From assembly GCA_028825445.1 (NCBI GenBank), contig JAPKAD010000008.1, positions 52,868 through 116,867 of the forward strand: DNA of 64,000 nt, in the 5' to 3' direction. This stretch comes from Octadecabacter sp. (lineage in GTDB: Bacteria > Pseudomonadota > Alphaproteobacteria > Rhodobacterales > Rhodobacteraceae). Position numbers and translations under genes: made by a program. Shown here piece by piece: positions 12,329 through 22,960 of the stretch. Under the pieces are notes generated by a model, which saw only the letters and a program-made list of their open reading frames with translations, was not told the DNA's origin and searched no databases. The stretch's first letter is position 1; the number at the start of each line of letters is the position of its first letter.

Positions 12329-13185
12329 AGCCCGACCATACGGCGAACATCACTAGGGCTAAAACCTTCGGCGCGGTATTTTGCAATTGCGCAAGCATCA
12401 TCACGTTTAGCCAACCGTTTGCCTGCATCATCCCGAACCAAACTATGATGATGGTAAGTTGGCGTTGGTAGACCCATGAGCCTTTGCAATATTATGTGAA
12501 TTTTAGTGGCCTCAAACAAGTCTTCGCCGCGAACAACATGAGTAATACCCTGCGCTGCGTCATCCAGCACGACAGATAAATGATAGGATGTTCCCATATC
12601 CCGCCGTGAAAGTACTATATCTCCGATGTTGCGTATCGCGTCCTGAGCTGTAAATTTGATGAGGCCGGTTTCTCCGTTTGGGCCATGTCCAGTCTCGTGG
12701 AACGAAAAGAGATTCTGACCAACTGCCGATGACATAGAAAGTCGCAATGCAACATCCTCGGACGAAGGGTCTTTCGATGACGTTGCATGCTTCATACGGC
12801 AAGTGCCGGGGTAAATGACACCATCAGGGCCAGTTGGGACATCAGAACCTTCCTGCGGAGCAGCTAAGGCATTAATTACATCGCGACGGCTACATTTGCA
12901 GGAAAAGATGTAATTGTTCGACTGCAACCAATCAAGAGACTCCCCGTAGCGATCAAGTTGATTTGACTGGCGCATCACAGGTTGGGGCCACGACAGACCA
13001 AGCCATCGCAGATCCTCTAGAATGTGCACCTCCCACTCTGGACGAGCACGTGTGCGGTCAATATCTTCAATTCGCAAGAGAAATTGCCCCCCAACGGCCG
13101 CAACCATATCATGCGCCAAAAGTGCTGAATAGACATGGCCAAGGTGCAACGGACCCGTAGGTGACGGTGCGAAACGTGTGATCAT
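12325..13185 (-). CDS. gluQ: Glutamyl-Q tRNA(Asp) synthetase
   Basis: A 286-residue paralogue of glutamyl-tRNA synthetase that lacks the anticodon-binding domain and attaches glutamate to the queuosine at position 34 of tRNA(Asp). It has FAPSPTGPLHLGH (the HIGH signature, residues 5-17), zinc-ligand cysteines C96 and C98 in SCKCSRRD plus the downstream GTCRM, VVRGEDL, and the KMSKS-equivalent KRLAKRD near the C-terminus. The length, about 290, separates it from the full synthetase (about 470). Its 3' end overlaps hisI by four bases on the other strand. trmFO lies upstream on the same strand. Confidence 0.93.
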   Translation of the reverse strand: MITRFAPSPTGPLHLGHVYSALLAHDMVAAVGGQFLLRIEDIDRTRARPEWEVHILEDLRWLGLSWPQPVMRQSNQLDRYGESLDWLQSNNYIFSCKCSRRDVINALAAPQEGSDVPTGPDGVIYPGTCRMKHATSSKDPSSEDVALRLSMSSAVGQNLFSFHETGHGPNGETGLIKFTAQDAIRNIGDIVLSRRDMGTSYHLSVVLDDAAQGITHVVRGEDLFEATKIHIILQRLMGLPTPTYHHHSLVRDDAGKRLAKRDDACAIAKYRAEGFSPSDVRRMVGL

Positions 13186-13233
13186 CAGCGCCTTCCGGAT
13201 TGGTTTGCCATACTGTCAGCCTATTAGAGAAAA

Positions 13234-14589
13234 TCAGCTTTCGTCTAGTATATCTTGATCAAGCCATTTTTTCCATTCAACTTTAGCTCGGTCGGTGTAG
13301 GCTTTATAACGATCTTTGCGTCCACGACGACCACTTTTCAAGCCTTCAACTGGGGGGAAAAGACCAAAGTTAACGTTCATTGGTTGGAATGTCTTGGCGT
13401 CAGCGCCACCAGTTATATGTGTGACAAGCGCGCCAGTTGCCGTGGTGTCAGGAACGGACCCTAATGTTTCGCCACGCATCTCAGCAACAGCTAAACGGCC
13501 TGCTAATAGACCCATTGCGGCAGATTCCACGTAGCCTTCGACTCCAGTAATTTGGCCAGCAAAACGGATATTTGGTTTAGATTTAAGGCGCATCTGGCCA
13601 TCAAGAAGTGTTGGAGAATTTAGGAAGGTGTTACGATGAATCCCACCAAGACGGGCAAAACTTGCATTCTCAAGTCCAGGAATTGTTTTAAATACATCGG
13701 TTTGTGCACTGTACTTCATCTTAGTTTGGAACCCAACAATATTATAAAGTGTTCCCAAAGCATTGTCGCGGCGCAACTGCACAACTGCATATGGTTTATT
13801 TTGTGGGTCGTGTTCATTGGTCAGGCCGACAGGTTTCATCGGGCCAAAGCGTAATGTTTCGCGGCCACGTTCAGCCATAACTTCAATAGGGAGACAACCA
13901 TCAAAGTAACCTGCTGTTTCTCCTTCTTTAAATTCGGCTTTATCTGCCGCGAGAAGGGCATCAATAAATGACTCGTAATCATCTTTGGTCATTGGACAGT
14001 TAAGATAGGCTGTTTGCTCTTCTACTGTATCACCCTTGTCGTAGCGCGATTGCATCCAGGCTTTGGTCATGTCGATACTATCATGATATAGGATTGGCGC
14101 AATTGCGTCAAAAAATGCCAGTGCTTCAGCACCAGTTTCTTTTGCAATTGCGTTAGCTAATTTGCCGGATGTCAGGGGTCCTGTAGCAATAATCCACTGA
14201 CCATCTTCCGGTAAAGAAGAAATTTCTTCGTATGAAACCGATATGTTAGGGTGTGAAATTAATGTATTTGTAACCGCTTTTGCAAAAAGATTACGATCCA
14301 CAGCCAACGCACCTCCCGCTGGCAACTTGTGTTTGTCTGCAGTTGTCATGATGATCCCGCCAGCTGTGCGCATTTCCCAATGCAACAATCCCACGGCGTT
14401 CTGTTCATCATCATCGGATCGAAATGAATTAGAACAAACCATTTCAGCCAGATTGCCCGTCTGGTGTGCGAAGGTTTCCACCTTAGGCCGCATCTCGTAG
14501 ATGATGACCTTTTGGCCAAGATTGGCCGCCTGCCAAGCTGCTTCAGATCCGGCCATACCGCCGCCAATAATGTGTAATATGTTATTCAT
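13234..14589 (-). CDS. trmFO: Folate-dependent tRNA U54 methyltransferase TrmFO
   Basis: A 451-residue FAD enzyme that makes 5-methyluridine at position 54 of tRNA using methylene-THF as carbon donor. The FAD-binding [13 protein letters not shown] loop is near residues 7-19. [10 protein letters not shown] carries the conserved cysteine near 52, and further family blocks are [27 protein letters not shown] and VGFQTKM. Length is normal. It is separated from gyrA by 190 bases that include the gyrA terminator, so it has its own promoter. gluQ follows downstream on the same strand, putting two tRNA modification genes together. Confidence 0.95.
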   Translation of the reverse strand: MNNILHIIGGGMAGSEAAWQAANLGQKVIIYEMRPKVETFAHQTGNLAEMVCSNSFRSDDDEQNAVGLLHWEMRTAGGIIMTTADKHKLPAGGALAVDRNLFAKAVTNTLISHPNISVSYEEISSLPEDGQWIIATGPLTSGKLANAIAKETGAEALAFFDAIAPILYHDSIDMTKAWMQSRYDKGDTVEEQTAYLNCPMTKDDYESFIDALLAADKAEFKEGETAGYFDGCLPIEVMAERGRETLRFGPMKPVGLTNEHDPQNKPYAVVQLRRDNALGTLYNIVGFQTKMKYSAQTDVFKTIPGLENASFARLGGIHRNTFLNSPTLLDGQMRLKSKPNIRFAGQITGVEGYVESAAMGLLAGRLAVAEMRGETLGSVPDTTATGALVTHITGGADAKTFQPMNVNFGLFPPVEGLKSGRRGRKDRYKAYTDRAKVEWKKWLDQDILDES

Positions 14590-14700
14590 ATTAGGGGGGA
14601 TAGGCTGTCACGTCCAACTTGAAAAGGGGAGAATATTGCTTAGCAAATTTTGAACTCAACACATGCACGAGTGATATAACACAGCTTGACTGTAGATCAC

Positions 14701-14731
14701 AAAAAAAAGGCCTGCGCATTACACAGGCCTT
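14701..14731 (-). terminator. gyrA terminator
   Basis: An 8-bp stem AAGGCCTG/CAGGCCTT with a 9-base loop. Read on the minus strand it runs into eight T, 48 bases after the gyrA stop codon. Confidence 0.88.
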
Positions 14732-14778
14732 ATCATTTTTATATTGTATCGGATGCCATTTAAGAAAACTACAAAGTT

Positions 14779-17544
14779 TTACTCTTCTGGTGAAGTAGCG
14801 ATATCAACGTTGCTATCCTCAGAGGTATCTTCCGCTTGATCAGCAATATAGGCGACCGATACGACTATTTCATTTTTGCCAGTATTGAAGACTTTGACGC
14901 CACCAGCTGAACGTGAACGGAATGAGATTCCTTCAACTGGAACACGGATCGATTGGCCCTTGGATGTAGCTAGCATAATCTGGTCATCCATTTCCACTGG
15001 GAATGATGCCACGATTTCGCCGCCTCGCATAGCTTTATCCATAGAAGTCACACCCATGCCACCACGTCCGCGCAAGGGATAATCGTGGGAAGATGACAAT
15101 TTGCCAGAACCACCAGCCGTGATGGTCAGGATCAGGTTTTCTGCAGCCGACATTTCGGCGTAGCGTTCCTGAGAAATGTTGCCTGCAGGTACATCTTCGT
15201 CTTCGATTTCTGCATCATCGGCCAGACCCGCCATAGCACGGCGCATTTTAAGGTAAGCGGCGCGCTCGTCGGCTTCGGCCACGAAGTGACGGATTACAGA
15301 CATTGACACAATTTTATCATCGCCTTTCAGGCGGATGCCTCGCACTCCAAGAGAGGCGCGTGAGTTGAAGACTCTAACATCAGTAGAGGCAAAGCGGATC
15401 GCACGACCAGAATTTGTGACTAGCATAACATCGTCATCATCTGAACAGATACGCGCGTTGATAAGCTGAACGCTTTTGTTTTCACCCTCAAACTTCATTG
15501 CAATCTTACCGTTGCGCATAACTTTGGTAAAATCAGACAGCTTATTGCGGCGCACGGTACCAGCTGAGGTCGCAAAGACAATTTGAAGGTCATCCCAGTC
15601 TTTTTCATCACGGTCGACTGGCATGATAGCAGCAATGGATACGCCAGTTGGGATCGGTAGGATATTAACTATCGCCTTGCCCTTGGAAGTGCGCGATCCT
15701 TGGGGCAAGCGCCATGTTTTTAGTTTGTAGACCATGCCGTCGGTCGTGAAGAACAACAGCTGGGTGTGGGTGTTGGCAACGAATAGAGTAGTGACTACGT
15801 CGTCCTCCTTCAGGCTACCTCCCGATACGCCTTTGCCGCCGCGCTTTTGTGCACGAAAGTCAACCAAAGCGGTACGTTTAATGTATCCAGTTTCGGTCAC
15901 GGTAACGACCATGTCCTGAGATTCTATCAGGTCTTCGTCTTCCATATCACCGGACCAGTCAACGATTTGGGTTCGCCGGGGCACTGCAAACAATGTCTTA
16001 CACTCTGCCAATTCATCTCGGATTATCTGCATGATCCGTTCACGTGATCCAAGGATCACCAAATATTCTTTGATCTTTTTAGCCAGCTCTTCTAGCTCGT
16101 CGGTCACTTCTTTGACGCCAATTTGCGTCAGTCGTTGCAGACGCAACTCAAGAATGGCTCGGGCTTGAATTTCGGATAGGTTATAGGTGCCGTCTACATT
16201 GGCCGGATGAGTCGGATCATCTATTAGCAAAATAAACGGAAGGATTTCTTCGGCAGGCCACGCTCGGGTCATCAAGGCGGCGCGCGCGGATGGCGCGTCA
16301 GCAGAGGCGCGGATGGTTGCAACAACTTCATCGACATTGCTGACCGCTACGGCGAGGCCACACAAAACGTGGGCACGGTCGCGGGCTTTGTTGAGTTCAA
16401 AGGCGGTGCGACGGACCACGACATCTTCGCGAAAATCTAGGAAAGACGTTAGGAAACGCCGCAATGTCAGCGTTTCAGGGCGGCCGCCATTTAGGGCCAA
16501 CATGTTACAACCAAAATAGGTCTGCATAGGGGTGAATCGAAACAACTGGTTTAGCACGACTTCGGCCGTTGCGTCGCGCTTGAGTTCGATCACCACCCGG
16601 ACACCATTGCGATCAGATTCATCCTGTACGTGGGAAATGCCTTCAATTTTTTTGTCGCGCGCTGCTTCAGCGATGCGATCTATCATAGTAGACTTGTTAA
16701 CCTGGTAAGGAATTTCACTGATGATAATCGCAAAGCGATCTTTGCGTATTTCTTCTGTGTGTGTTTTGGCGCGGGTGATGACGCTGCCACGACCTTCAAG
16801 GTATGCTTTGCGCGCACCAGTTCGGCCCAGCATGATACCACCGGTTGGGAAATCGGGACCAGGTATGTATTCGATCAAGTCTTCCGAAGTTAGGTCAGGA
16901 TCCTCAATCAGACCTAGGCAGGCATCGATAACTTCGCCCAAATTGTGTGGTGGGATGTTTGTGGCCATGCCGACGGCAATACCGCCAGCACCATTGACCA
17001 GCATGTTAGGGAAACGCGATGGCAGGACTGTTGGTTCGCGGTCTTTGCCATCGTAATTGTCCTGAAAATCAACCGTATCTTTGTCGATGTCAGCCAGCAT
17101 GTAGGCTGCTGGTTTATCCATGCGAACTTCGGTGTAGCGCATCGCGGCTGGGTTGTCGCCGTCCATAGATCCAAAGTTTCCCTGACCGTCCAAAAGTGGC
17201 AACGACATTGAAAAATCCTGCGCCATACGCGCCAGAGCATCATAAATAGCGCTGTCACCGTGCGGGTGGTATTTACCCATTACATCGCCAACTGCGCGGG
17301 CAGATTTACGGTAGGCTTTGTCATGTGTGTTTCCAGCCTCGTACATCGCATAAAGTATCCGGCGATGCACCGGTTTAAGACCATCACGAAGGTCTGGAAT
17401 AGCACGGCTGACGATTACCGACATGGCGTAGTCAAGATAAGACGTTTTCATCTCAGCAGTGATGGAGATTTGCGGACCGTCGTAAATGGGCCGTTCTGGC
17501 GGCATTTCTTCAGTATTTTCTGGAGCTTCTGGTTTATTATTCAT
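14779..17544 (-). CDS. gyrA: DNA gyrase subunit A
   Basis: A 921-residue subunit of the type II topoisomerase that breaks and rejoins DNA during negative supercoiling. The catalytic tyrosine is Y137 in AAMRYTEVR. The quinolone region [19 protein letters not shown] has Ser98 and Asp102 at the positions of E. coli S83 and D87, so it looks drug-sensitive. The GyrA box is [11 protein letters not shown], the mark of gyrase rather than topoisomerase IV. Beta-pinwheel blades fill the rest, with an acidic C-terminus. An acidic insert near residue 800 (DEDVPAG region) is usual in this order. It is a single-gene unit with its own terminator. Confidence 0.97.
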   Translation of the reverse strand: MNNKPEAPENTEEMPPERPIYDGPQISITAEMKTSYLDYAMSVIVSRAIPDLRDGLKPVHRRILYAMYEAGNTHDKAYRKSARAVGDVMGKYHPHGDSAIYDALARMAQDFSMSLPLLDGQGNFGSMDGDNPAAMRYTEVRMDKPAAYMLADIDKDTVDFQDNYDGKDREPTVLPSRFPNMLVNGAGGIAVGMATNIPPHNLGEVIDACLGLIEDPDLTSEDLIEYIPGPDFPTGGIMLGRTGARKAYLEGRGSVITRAKTHTEEIRKDRFAIIISEIPYQVNKSTMIDRIAEAARDKKIEGISHVQDESDRNGVRVVIELKRDATAEVVLNQLFRFTPMQTYFGCNMLALNGGRPETLTLRRFLTSFLDFREDVVVRRTAFELNKARDRAHVLCGLAVAVSNVDEVVATIRASADAPSARAALMTRAWPAEEILPFILLIDDPTHPANVDGTYNLSEIQARAILELRLQRLTQIGVKEVTDELEELAKKIKEYLVILGSRERIMQIIRDELAECKTLFAVPRRTQIVDWSGDMEDEDLIESQDMVVTVTETGYIKRTALVDFRAQKRGGKGVSGGSLKEDDVVTTLFVANTHTQLLFFTTDGMVYKLKTWRLPQGSRTSKGKAIVNILPIPTGVSIAAIMPVDRDEKDWDDLQIVFATSAGTVRRNKLSDFTKVMRNGKIAMKFEGENKSVQLINARICSDDDDVMLVTNSGRAIRFASTDVRVFNSRASLGVRGIRLKGDDKIVSMSVIRHFVAEADERAAYLKMRRAMAGLADDAEIEDEDVPAGNISQERYAEMSAAENLILTITAGGSGKLSSSHDYPLRGRGGMGVTSMDKAMRGGEIVASFPVEMDDQIMLATSKGQSIRVPVEGISFRSRSAGGVKVFNTGKNEIVVSVAYIADQAEDTSEDSNVDIATSPEE

Positions 17545-17662
17545 GTAATCCGCCTGCCTAGAATCGACGCACGCAGCGCCGTGCTATATATTGTTTTGTA
17601 ATTCATATCAGAGGCTAGGTATGGGGTGCAACGAGGCTTTTCGATTGGGTTACGCTGATCCG

Positions 17663-17691
17663 ATTATAAGAGACATTTTCTGGAGACTAAT
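17663..17691 (-). promoter_or_regulatory. Possible gyrA promoter
   Basis: The minus strand carries a perfect TATAAT -10 box at 17668-17663. A weak -35 (TTAGTC) lies about 16 bases upstream. The position, some 120 bases before the gyrA start, is reasonable. Only the -10 element is convincing. Confidence 0.4.
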
Positions 17692-17740
17692 ACCACATTT
17701 TATCATGATATTATGAAGTAAAGATATCAACGTAGGCGCA

Positions 17741-18784
17741 TTATTTTGCGCGGTTTAACATACCGTAAAGATCGCGAGGATCGTCCGGATCGGCCAGCAT
17801 GTCGAGGGGTTCAAAAAAGTCAGTGCCTTTGATGGCATCTTTGACGCAGCGCAGGGCAGAAAAATCTTCAATGGCGAAACCAACGCTGTCAAACAAGGTA
17901 ATCTGTTTATTGTCGATGCGCCCAACGTGGCGACCTGCGAAGACGTCGTGCAGTTCAACAATGGGGTGGTGGATATCGAGGGCCTGAATTTCACCTTCAA
18001 TGCGGGTTTGAAGTGGATATTCTACAAAAATATCAGACCGATACAAGATGTCTGAGTGCAGTTCTGTTTTACCTGGGCAGTCACCGCCGATAGCATTAAT
18101 ATGCACACCCAAGCCAACCATGTTGTCGGTCAGAACAGTTGCGTTTTGTTTATCTGCGGTACAGGTAGTAATTATTTGCGCGCCAGAGACTGCATCTTGG
18201 GGCGTTATGCAGGATGTGACGTTCAAACCGCTGCTTTCCAGATTGGCCGCGCATTTTTTAGTGGTGGCTGGATCGATGTCATAGAGGCGCACATCAGTGA
18301 TACCGCAAATAGCCTGAAACGCACGACATTGGAACTCAGATTGTGCACCGTTGCCTATCATAGCCATGGTCGTGGCGCCTTTAGGGGCGAGGTGTTTAGC
18401 GGCTAGTGCTGACATAGCTGCTGTGCGAAGTGCGGTGAGTAGGGTCATTTCCGACAACAATACTGGATAGCCCGATTTAACATCTGCGAGTAAACCGAAA
18501 GCGGTGACAGTCTGCAGGCCTTCTGCGGTGTTTTTTGGATGACCGTTCACATATTTAAAGCCGTAAAGTTCGCTGTCCGATGTTGGCATTAGTTCAATCA
18601 CGCCAACATCTGAATGCGATGCCAAGCGCGAGGTTTTATCAAACTCGTCCCAGCGCAAGAAGTCTTCTTTAATGGCATCACTAATGCGGATCAGCATGGT
18701 AGGAAGACCATTAGCATTGACCAGACGCATCATATTTTCAACAGAAATAAAAGGCACGAGCGCTTTTTTTGATGGTGTTAACAT
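17741..18784 (-). CDS. ocd: Ornithine cyclodeaminase
   Basis: A 347-residue enzyme of the OCD/mu-crystallin family that turns ornithine into proline and ammonia with bound NAD. Diagnostic parts: ELMP and YGFKYVNGHP (substrate loop with the catalytic lysine region), LLSEMTLLTALRTAA, the Rossmann loop AMIGNGAQSEFQ (residues 141-152), and GGDCPGKTEL. It is long enough for the full ornithine-type enzyme. It lies 35 bases downstream of arginase on the same strand, so arginine goes to ornithine plus urea and then to proline. The divergent Lrp-type gene is the probable regulator. Confidence 0.92.
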   Translation of the reverse strand: MLTPSKKALVPFISVENMMRLVNANGLPTMLIRISDAIKEDFLRWDEFDKTSRLASHSDVGVIELMPTSDSELYGFKYVNGHPKNTAEGLQTVTAFGLLADVKSGYPVLLSEMTLLTALRTAAMSALAAKHLAPKGATTMAMIGNGAQSEFQCRAFQAICGITDVRLYDIDPATTKKCAANLESSGLNVTSCITPQDAVSGAQIITTCTADKQNATVLTDNMVGLGVHINAIGGDCPGKTELHSDILYRSDIFVEYPLQTRIEGEIQALDIHHPIVELHDVFAGRHVGRIDNKQITLFDSVGFAIEDFSALRCVKDAIKGTDFFEPLDMLADPDDPRDLYGMLNRAK

Positions 18785-18819
18785 AATAAATTTCCTTCAG
18801 CGAATGGAGTAATAAAACA

Positions 18820-19743
18820 TTACGAAAATGAACGTGTTGGACGGTCAAACACGCGGCGGCCCATCAGGGACGCGGTGAGATCGACCATAAGAGAAGCAGT
18901 TTTGCCACGCTCGTCCATAAATGGATTGAGTTCAACGAGATCGAGCGAGGTGACACGCGTGCTGTCGTGCAGTAGTTCCATCACCAGGTGCGCTTCACGT
19001 AATGTCGCACCACCCGGGACGGTTGTGCCAACGGCGGGTGCAATGTTTGGGTCAAGAAAATCAACGTCGAGTGACACATGTAGTAGGCCGTCCGCGGCGA
19101 CCACTTTGGTGAGGAATTCTGCCAATGGTGCGCGCACACCACCTTCGTCGATGGCGCGCATGTCGGCGATTTCAACATATGTATTAGCGAGAGCAGCGTG
19201 TTCAGCAGGATCGACAGAACGTAAGCCAATCATACAGATATTTTCTGTTGGAACGGGATTGGCGACAATTGGAAAGTCATCAAATCCACCTTGGCCGCTA
19301 AGATATGCGACCGGTGTGCCGTGCAAGTTGCCACTTGCTGTTGATTGTGGCGTGTGAAAATCGCTGTGTGCATCAAGCCACAGAACAAACAGCGGTTTGC
19401 CGATGCTTGCCGCGTAATCTGCTATTCCAGTGACAGACCCAAGAGCAAGGGAATGGTCACCACCCAAAAAGATAGGCAGACCTTTGGGAGCTGCGTCTTT
19501 GGCGGCTTTGTTCAGAGTACGCGTCCAGCCAACAGTTTGGGGAAGGGCGATCAGGTTGTCGTGTTCAGGGATATCAGTGTTTTGTGGCGTGAGATTTCCA
19601 AGGTCGGTCACTGAATGCCCAAGATCTGTCAGGATATCGTCTAACCGGGCGGTACGGTAGGCGTCAGGCCCCATAATACAGCCTTTACGGTCCTTACCAC
19701 TATCTACTGGTGCACCTATGAGAATGATGTTTTGCGGGATCAT
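18820..19743 (-). CDS. rocF: Arginase
   Basis: A 307-residue ureohydrolase that splits arginine into ornithine and urea. The manganese ligands are visible: GGDHS (94-98), DAHSDFH (124-130) and SLDVDFLDP (224-232). Arginine specificity is supported by the N-terminal GAPVDSGKDRKGCIMGP loop and the SGNLHGTP segment. It is the first gene of the arginase-ocd pair and is transcribed away from an Lrp-type regulator 106 bases away, the usual arginine catabolism cassette of Rhodobacteraceae. The urea produced would need urease encoded elsewhere. Confidence 0.93.
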   Translation of the reverse strand: MIPQNIILIGAPVDSGKDRKGCIMGPDAYRTARLDDILTDLGHSVTDLGNLTPQNTDIPEHDNLIALPQTVGWTRTLNKAAKDAAPKGLPIFLGGDHSLALGSVTGIADYAASIGKPLFVLWLDAHSDFHTPQSTASGNLHGTPVAYLSGQGGFDDFPIVANPVPTENICMIGLRSVDPAEHAALANTYVEIADMRAIDEGGVRAPLAEFLTKVVAADGLLHVSLDVDFLDPNIAPAVGTTVPGGATLREAHLVMELLHDSTRVTSLDLVELNPFMDERGKTASLMVDLTASLMGRRVFDRPTRSFS

Positions 19744-19806
19744 ATGATGGCTCCTGTCTGGTTAAATACATCATTGCGGGGATTGTGGTGCAGAGGAAGC
19801 CAGCGC

Positions 19807-19816
19807 ATTGTACAAT
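19807..19816. promoter_or_regulatory. Palindrome, possible Lrp-type operator
   Basis: A perfect 10-base palindrome ATTGTACAAT sits in the intergenic space between divergent arginase and the Lrp/AsnC gene, 34 bases before the regulator start. Lrp-family proteins usually autoregulate from such places. It is the only perfect palindrome of this size I noticed there. Suggestive only. Confidence 0.35.
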
Positions 19817-19849
19817 TTGTGTGATAATTAAATAAAATGGATATGGTTT

Positions 19850-20278
19850 ATGGACAATTTGGACATTAAACTGGTGCAAGCTTTAAAGCGTGATGGGCGT
19901 GCGGCTGTATCAGAGCTGAGTGCTGATTTGGGTGTTACGCGGGCGACAATCAAAGCACGGATGGATCGGTTGCGTGTATCGGGAGAGATTGTGGGGTTTA
20001 CGGTTTTGACTCACGCCGATGTTGCGGCGCACGCCGTGAGGGGCTTAATGATGTTGGGAATTGAGGGGCGCGGCACCGAAAAGGTCATGCGCGCACTTTC
20101 AGCAATGATTGAAGTGCAGGCGGTACATTCAACAAATGGCACGTGGGATTTGATTGTTGAGATCGGCACAGGGACACTGGATGCTTTGGACGATGTCCTA
20201 TTTTTTGTGCGGCGCATGGATGGTGTCACACGCTCGGAAACAAGTTTACTTTTGTCTACAAGGAGAGCTGGGCGTTAG
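19850..20278 (+). CDS. Lrp/AsnC-family regulator of arginine catabolism
   Basis: A 142-residue transcription factor. The N-terminal winged helix-turn-helix reads LDIKLVQALKRDGRAAVSEL then LGVTRATIKARMDRLRVSGE, and the C-terminal RAM/effector-binding domain includes VHSTNGTWDLIVEIG. By position it should sense arginine or ornithine and activate the divergent arginase-ocd operon, as ArgR-like AsnC proteins do in related bacteria. This target is inferred from neighbourhood. The ATG at 19850 fits the family start. The gene has no partner downstream. Confidence 0.88.
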   Translation: MDNLDIKLVQALKRDGRAAVSELSADLGVTRATIKARMDRLRVSGEIVGFTVLTHADVAAHAVRGLMMLGIEGRGTEKVMRALSAMIEVQAVHSTNGTWDLIVEIGTGTLDALDDVLFFVRRMDGVTRSETSLLLSTRRAGR

Positions 20279-20386
20279 AATGTAAGATCGAATTTGCTTT
20301 GAAAACCAGATTAAGAAGGCGCTACCTATTCAGGTGGGCACCAAAGATATTGTTAAAATAAAAACATTGAGAAAGCCGGACAAGGT

Positions 20387-20836
20387 TTAGCGGCGTGCGG
20401 CGGCTATCCAGATGCCAACTAATGCGAAGGAGAACAGGGCGTTAAAAGATGCCATCGACAGGCCCATTAGCGACCAAACTACATCATCGCACATAACAAG
20501 GGATGAGATGTCAGTGCTGAGAAGGTTGTTGGGATCCAGGATGCCAGACCCTGAACAGCTTGTGGGACCTTCCCACCAATCACGTTCTACGCCCGTATGA
20601 TACACACCGATTGCGCCAGTGGTCAACGCAGCGGAGCTGCCAAGTATTGCGAGTTGAGTTTGTAGCCGATTTAGGACCAAAGCCAGCATGCCAATAATGA
20701 TGGCGATGACGTGGGGGTAACGTTGCCAAAGACACATTTTGCACGGCGCGTACCCAAGGAACTGGAATGCAAATGCGCTAGCGATAAGGGCAAAGCTGCC
20801 AAAGGCAGCAATTGTGATATATTTGGATTTGGTCAT
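20387..20836 (-). CDS. dsbB: Disulfide bond formation protein DsbB
   Basis: A 149-residue inner-membrane protein with four hydrophobic helices. The redox pairs are C32-C35 (PCKMCLWQRYPH, quinone side) and C94/C116 in the second periplasmic loop. It reoxidises periplasmic DsbA and passes electrons to ubiquinone. The start at 20836 is chosen because it overlaps the stop of the upstream DedA-like gene (ATGA) and matches the family start. A longer reading frame beginning at 20944 would lie inside that gene. The loop C94...C116 is compact, as in alphaproteobacterial DsbB. Confidence 0.9.
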   Translation of the reverse strand: MTKSKYITIAAFGSFALIASAFAFQFLGYAPCKMCLWQRYPHVIAIIIGMLALVLNRLQTQLAILGSSAALTTGAIGVYHTGVERDWWEGPTSCSGSGILDPNNLLSTDISSLVMCDDVVWSLMGLSMASFNALFSFALVGIWIAAARR

Positions 20837-21411
20837 AAGTAGCGAACTAAGAAGAAAGCACCAACAAGCACAACACAAAATGCTGTGAACACGAGGCCGA
20901 GACGCTTTTCGATAAAAGCGCGGATTGGCTCGCCGAATTTCCACAACAATGTTGCGATAATAAAGAACCGCAGTGCACGTGCGAGGATTGATGTTACAAT
21001 AAAAGTACCAAGGGGCATCGCAGTCCAGCCGGACATAATTGTAATAACCTTATAGGGGAATGGTGTGATGCCTGCGATCAGCACGGCCCAGAAGCCCATA
21101 TCGTTAAACTGCGTGCTAAATTCTTCCATTGAATGTGCTTTGCCGAGGGCCTCTAGGATCGGCTGACCAACAGAATCAAAGGCGAACACACCGATGATGT
21201 AGCCGAGCAATCCGCCAAGTACTGACGCAACAGTCGCCACGCCAGCGATCAGGAACGCACGGCGTGGGATGGCGATGATCATGGGAATCATCATTAAATC
21301 AGGCGGGATCGGGAACACTGAACTTTCAATAAATGCGACAACTGCAAGTGCCCATAGCGCATACGGAGAGTGCGCGAGGGACAGAGTCCAGTTGTAAAGA
21401 TTACGGATCAT
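20833..21411 (-). CDS. DedA/YqaA-family inner-membrane protein
   Basis: A 192-residue polytopic protein of the SNARE-associated/DedA superfamily, YqaA type. It shows FIESSVFPIPPDLMMIPMI (the E..FP.PPD motif near residue 25), a glycine-rich GGLLGYIIG helix, and GITPFPYKVITIMSGW, the conserved re-entrant loop. Five or so membrane segments are likely. DedA-type proteins flip lipids or support membrane potential homeostasis; for YqaA the substrate is unknown. I use the internal ATG at 21411 as start, since the upstream extension is not family-like. It is translationally coupled to dsbB. Confidence 0.85.
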   Translation of the reverse strand: MIRNLYNWTLSLAHSPYALWALAVVAFIESSVFPIPPDLMMIPMIIAIPRRAFLIAGVATVASVLGGLLGYIIGVFAFDSVGQPILEALGKAHSMEEFSTQFNDMGFWAVLIAGITPFPYKVITIMSGWTAMPLGTFIVTSILARALRFFIIATLLWKFGEPIRAFIEKRLGLVFTAFCVVLVGAFFLVRYL

Positions 21412-21856
21412 ATGGAACTGCTCGTTTGTTTTGTTTGTTAGGCCAGAGGTCGGCCACAGGGTCAACCTTAACAACGCAAGGAAAGCATTTAGATAAAATA
21501 ACAGAGAAAATATACAATTTGGGTTTGACACAATTTGATTTGTAGATTTGAATTATAGTGCAATTGGTCTCGCTCCAACATTAGTGTTGCCTTAAGATAC
21601 TGAGCAGTCGAGTTGTGATCGCGTACGAAACAAGGCGGAATGTTTGACTGTTCGGATGGTAATGAGGAATTCTAAATTTGTAACGACATGCTTCATTTGA
21701 ACGTGGATCACTCAATGCAGTCGCAAATTTTTTTGCATGGTTGAGCAGATCACTTGTAACGACTGTTTTAAAATAATATTAATATATCGCAAATAACAGC
21801 CCACAATACATTTAAAATCAACAAATTTTAATTAACACAAAGTTGCGTTATGCCCG

Positions 21857-21885
21857 TTGACGCCGCGCAGGGCGGGGGGTATTCG
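21857..21885 (+). promoter_or_regulatory. tRNA-Leu promoter
   Basis: A TTGACG -35 box, 17-base GC-rich spacer and TATTCG -10 box end 15 bases before the mature tRNA. The GC-rich patch stands out from the A+T-rich surroundings, as expected for a stable-RNA promoter. Confidence 0.55.
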
Positions 21886-21900
21886 CTGCTCGTCGCGTAT

Positions 21901-21986
21901 GCCGGTGTGGCGGAATGGTAGACGCAGGGGATTCAAAATCCCCCGATGGTGACATCGTGCCGGTTCGAGTCCGGCCACCGGTACCA
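21901..21986 (+). tRNA. tRNA-Leu (anticodon CAA)
   Basis: An 86-base class II tRNA with a 7-bp acceptor (GCCGGTG with CACCGGT, closing G-U), D arm, anticodon loop ATTCAAAAT giving CAA, a long variable arm, and the T arm GGTTCGAGTCC. The CCA end is encoded. It reads UUG codons. Confidence 0.95.
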
Positions 21987-22960
21987 CTTATGTGGTATAT
22001 GTGCGCGACAATAAATTTAATCATTCAAATTAGTTTATATAAAATTAAAAAAGTCCCTTTTTTTACTCGATTTTTTGCACGGCCTCTCTTTCTAAGGCCA
22101 AAAATTAAAATGTGCGAACGAAATATTGATAGAAGTTATCCCCCATGTTTAATTTTTTGATAACTGTGCTCCTAAACCAGACGAAGACAGCTGCGGTGTA
22201 AGTTTATACACTTTAAGAGAGGTTCTATAACGTTAGGGACATCTCAGACATTTATATGATTTGTTTTAATCAAAATCGAAAGCTGTAATATCTCAGGGTG
22301 GCGTTGTGCAAAATACGCTTAATTACTCATTAGTCATGCACCCAAGTGCGGATATGTCATGACAAGGTTGAATTTCAATATGTCTTAACAGCTGGTAAAA
22401 GTGTTTTTTAATTTTATTGTATTCAATTTTTTTGTCACTCCCATAAAATATTGGCGATTGCTATTTTATCTGACAGGGATGCATCGCGTGTGATGTGCGT
22501 CAGCGTTTTTGTGGACAGGGTCTATTTCTAACGATATGGATACATTGATCAACAACCATGCAAAATCTTCGAATTTATAAAAATCAATTTTGATCCACTC
22601 AGTCTAGTCATTAAATCCAATGCGCCGTTTGCCCTGCAAGCGCCCCAACGACAAAAAGTAAATTTTTACAAAGCACGCCCAGCTAATGAGTTGATATCAA
22701 GCGCAGACAATGGTAATTTATAAAACTTTGCGATTTTTTTCCGAATTCGAAATGGTGCAGGATGTCAGGAAACACTTGAGTGGGTAATAAAATGCTCTCT
22801 CAGGCAACTTTCCCACCAAAATGTTGTAGGTCCAGTAGCGACCAACAGGCACCTTCTACTAAACACTTGAATTACGTGAGTATGCGCAAGTGCAATTTAA
22901 AATTTAATCATTGCTATCCCAAATAAGTTTAATAAAATACCTGACACTCCGGCAGTCGAA
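21987..22960. other. Gene-poor 1-kb interval
   Basis: No supported gene. The sequence is A+T-rich with many stops in all frames. One plus-strand frame from about 22730 to 22860 is protein-like (for example RNGAGCQETLEWVI and NVVGPVATNRHLL) between stops, without start, ribosome site or a homologue I can name. It may be the tail of a dead gene. Confidence 0.5.

Noticed and set aside
20837..20944. N-terminal extension of dsbB
   Set aside because: It lies inside the coupled DedA-like gene and has no similarity to DsbB; the ATGA overlap at 20833-20836 gives the natural start.
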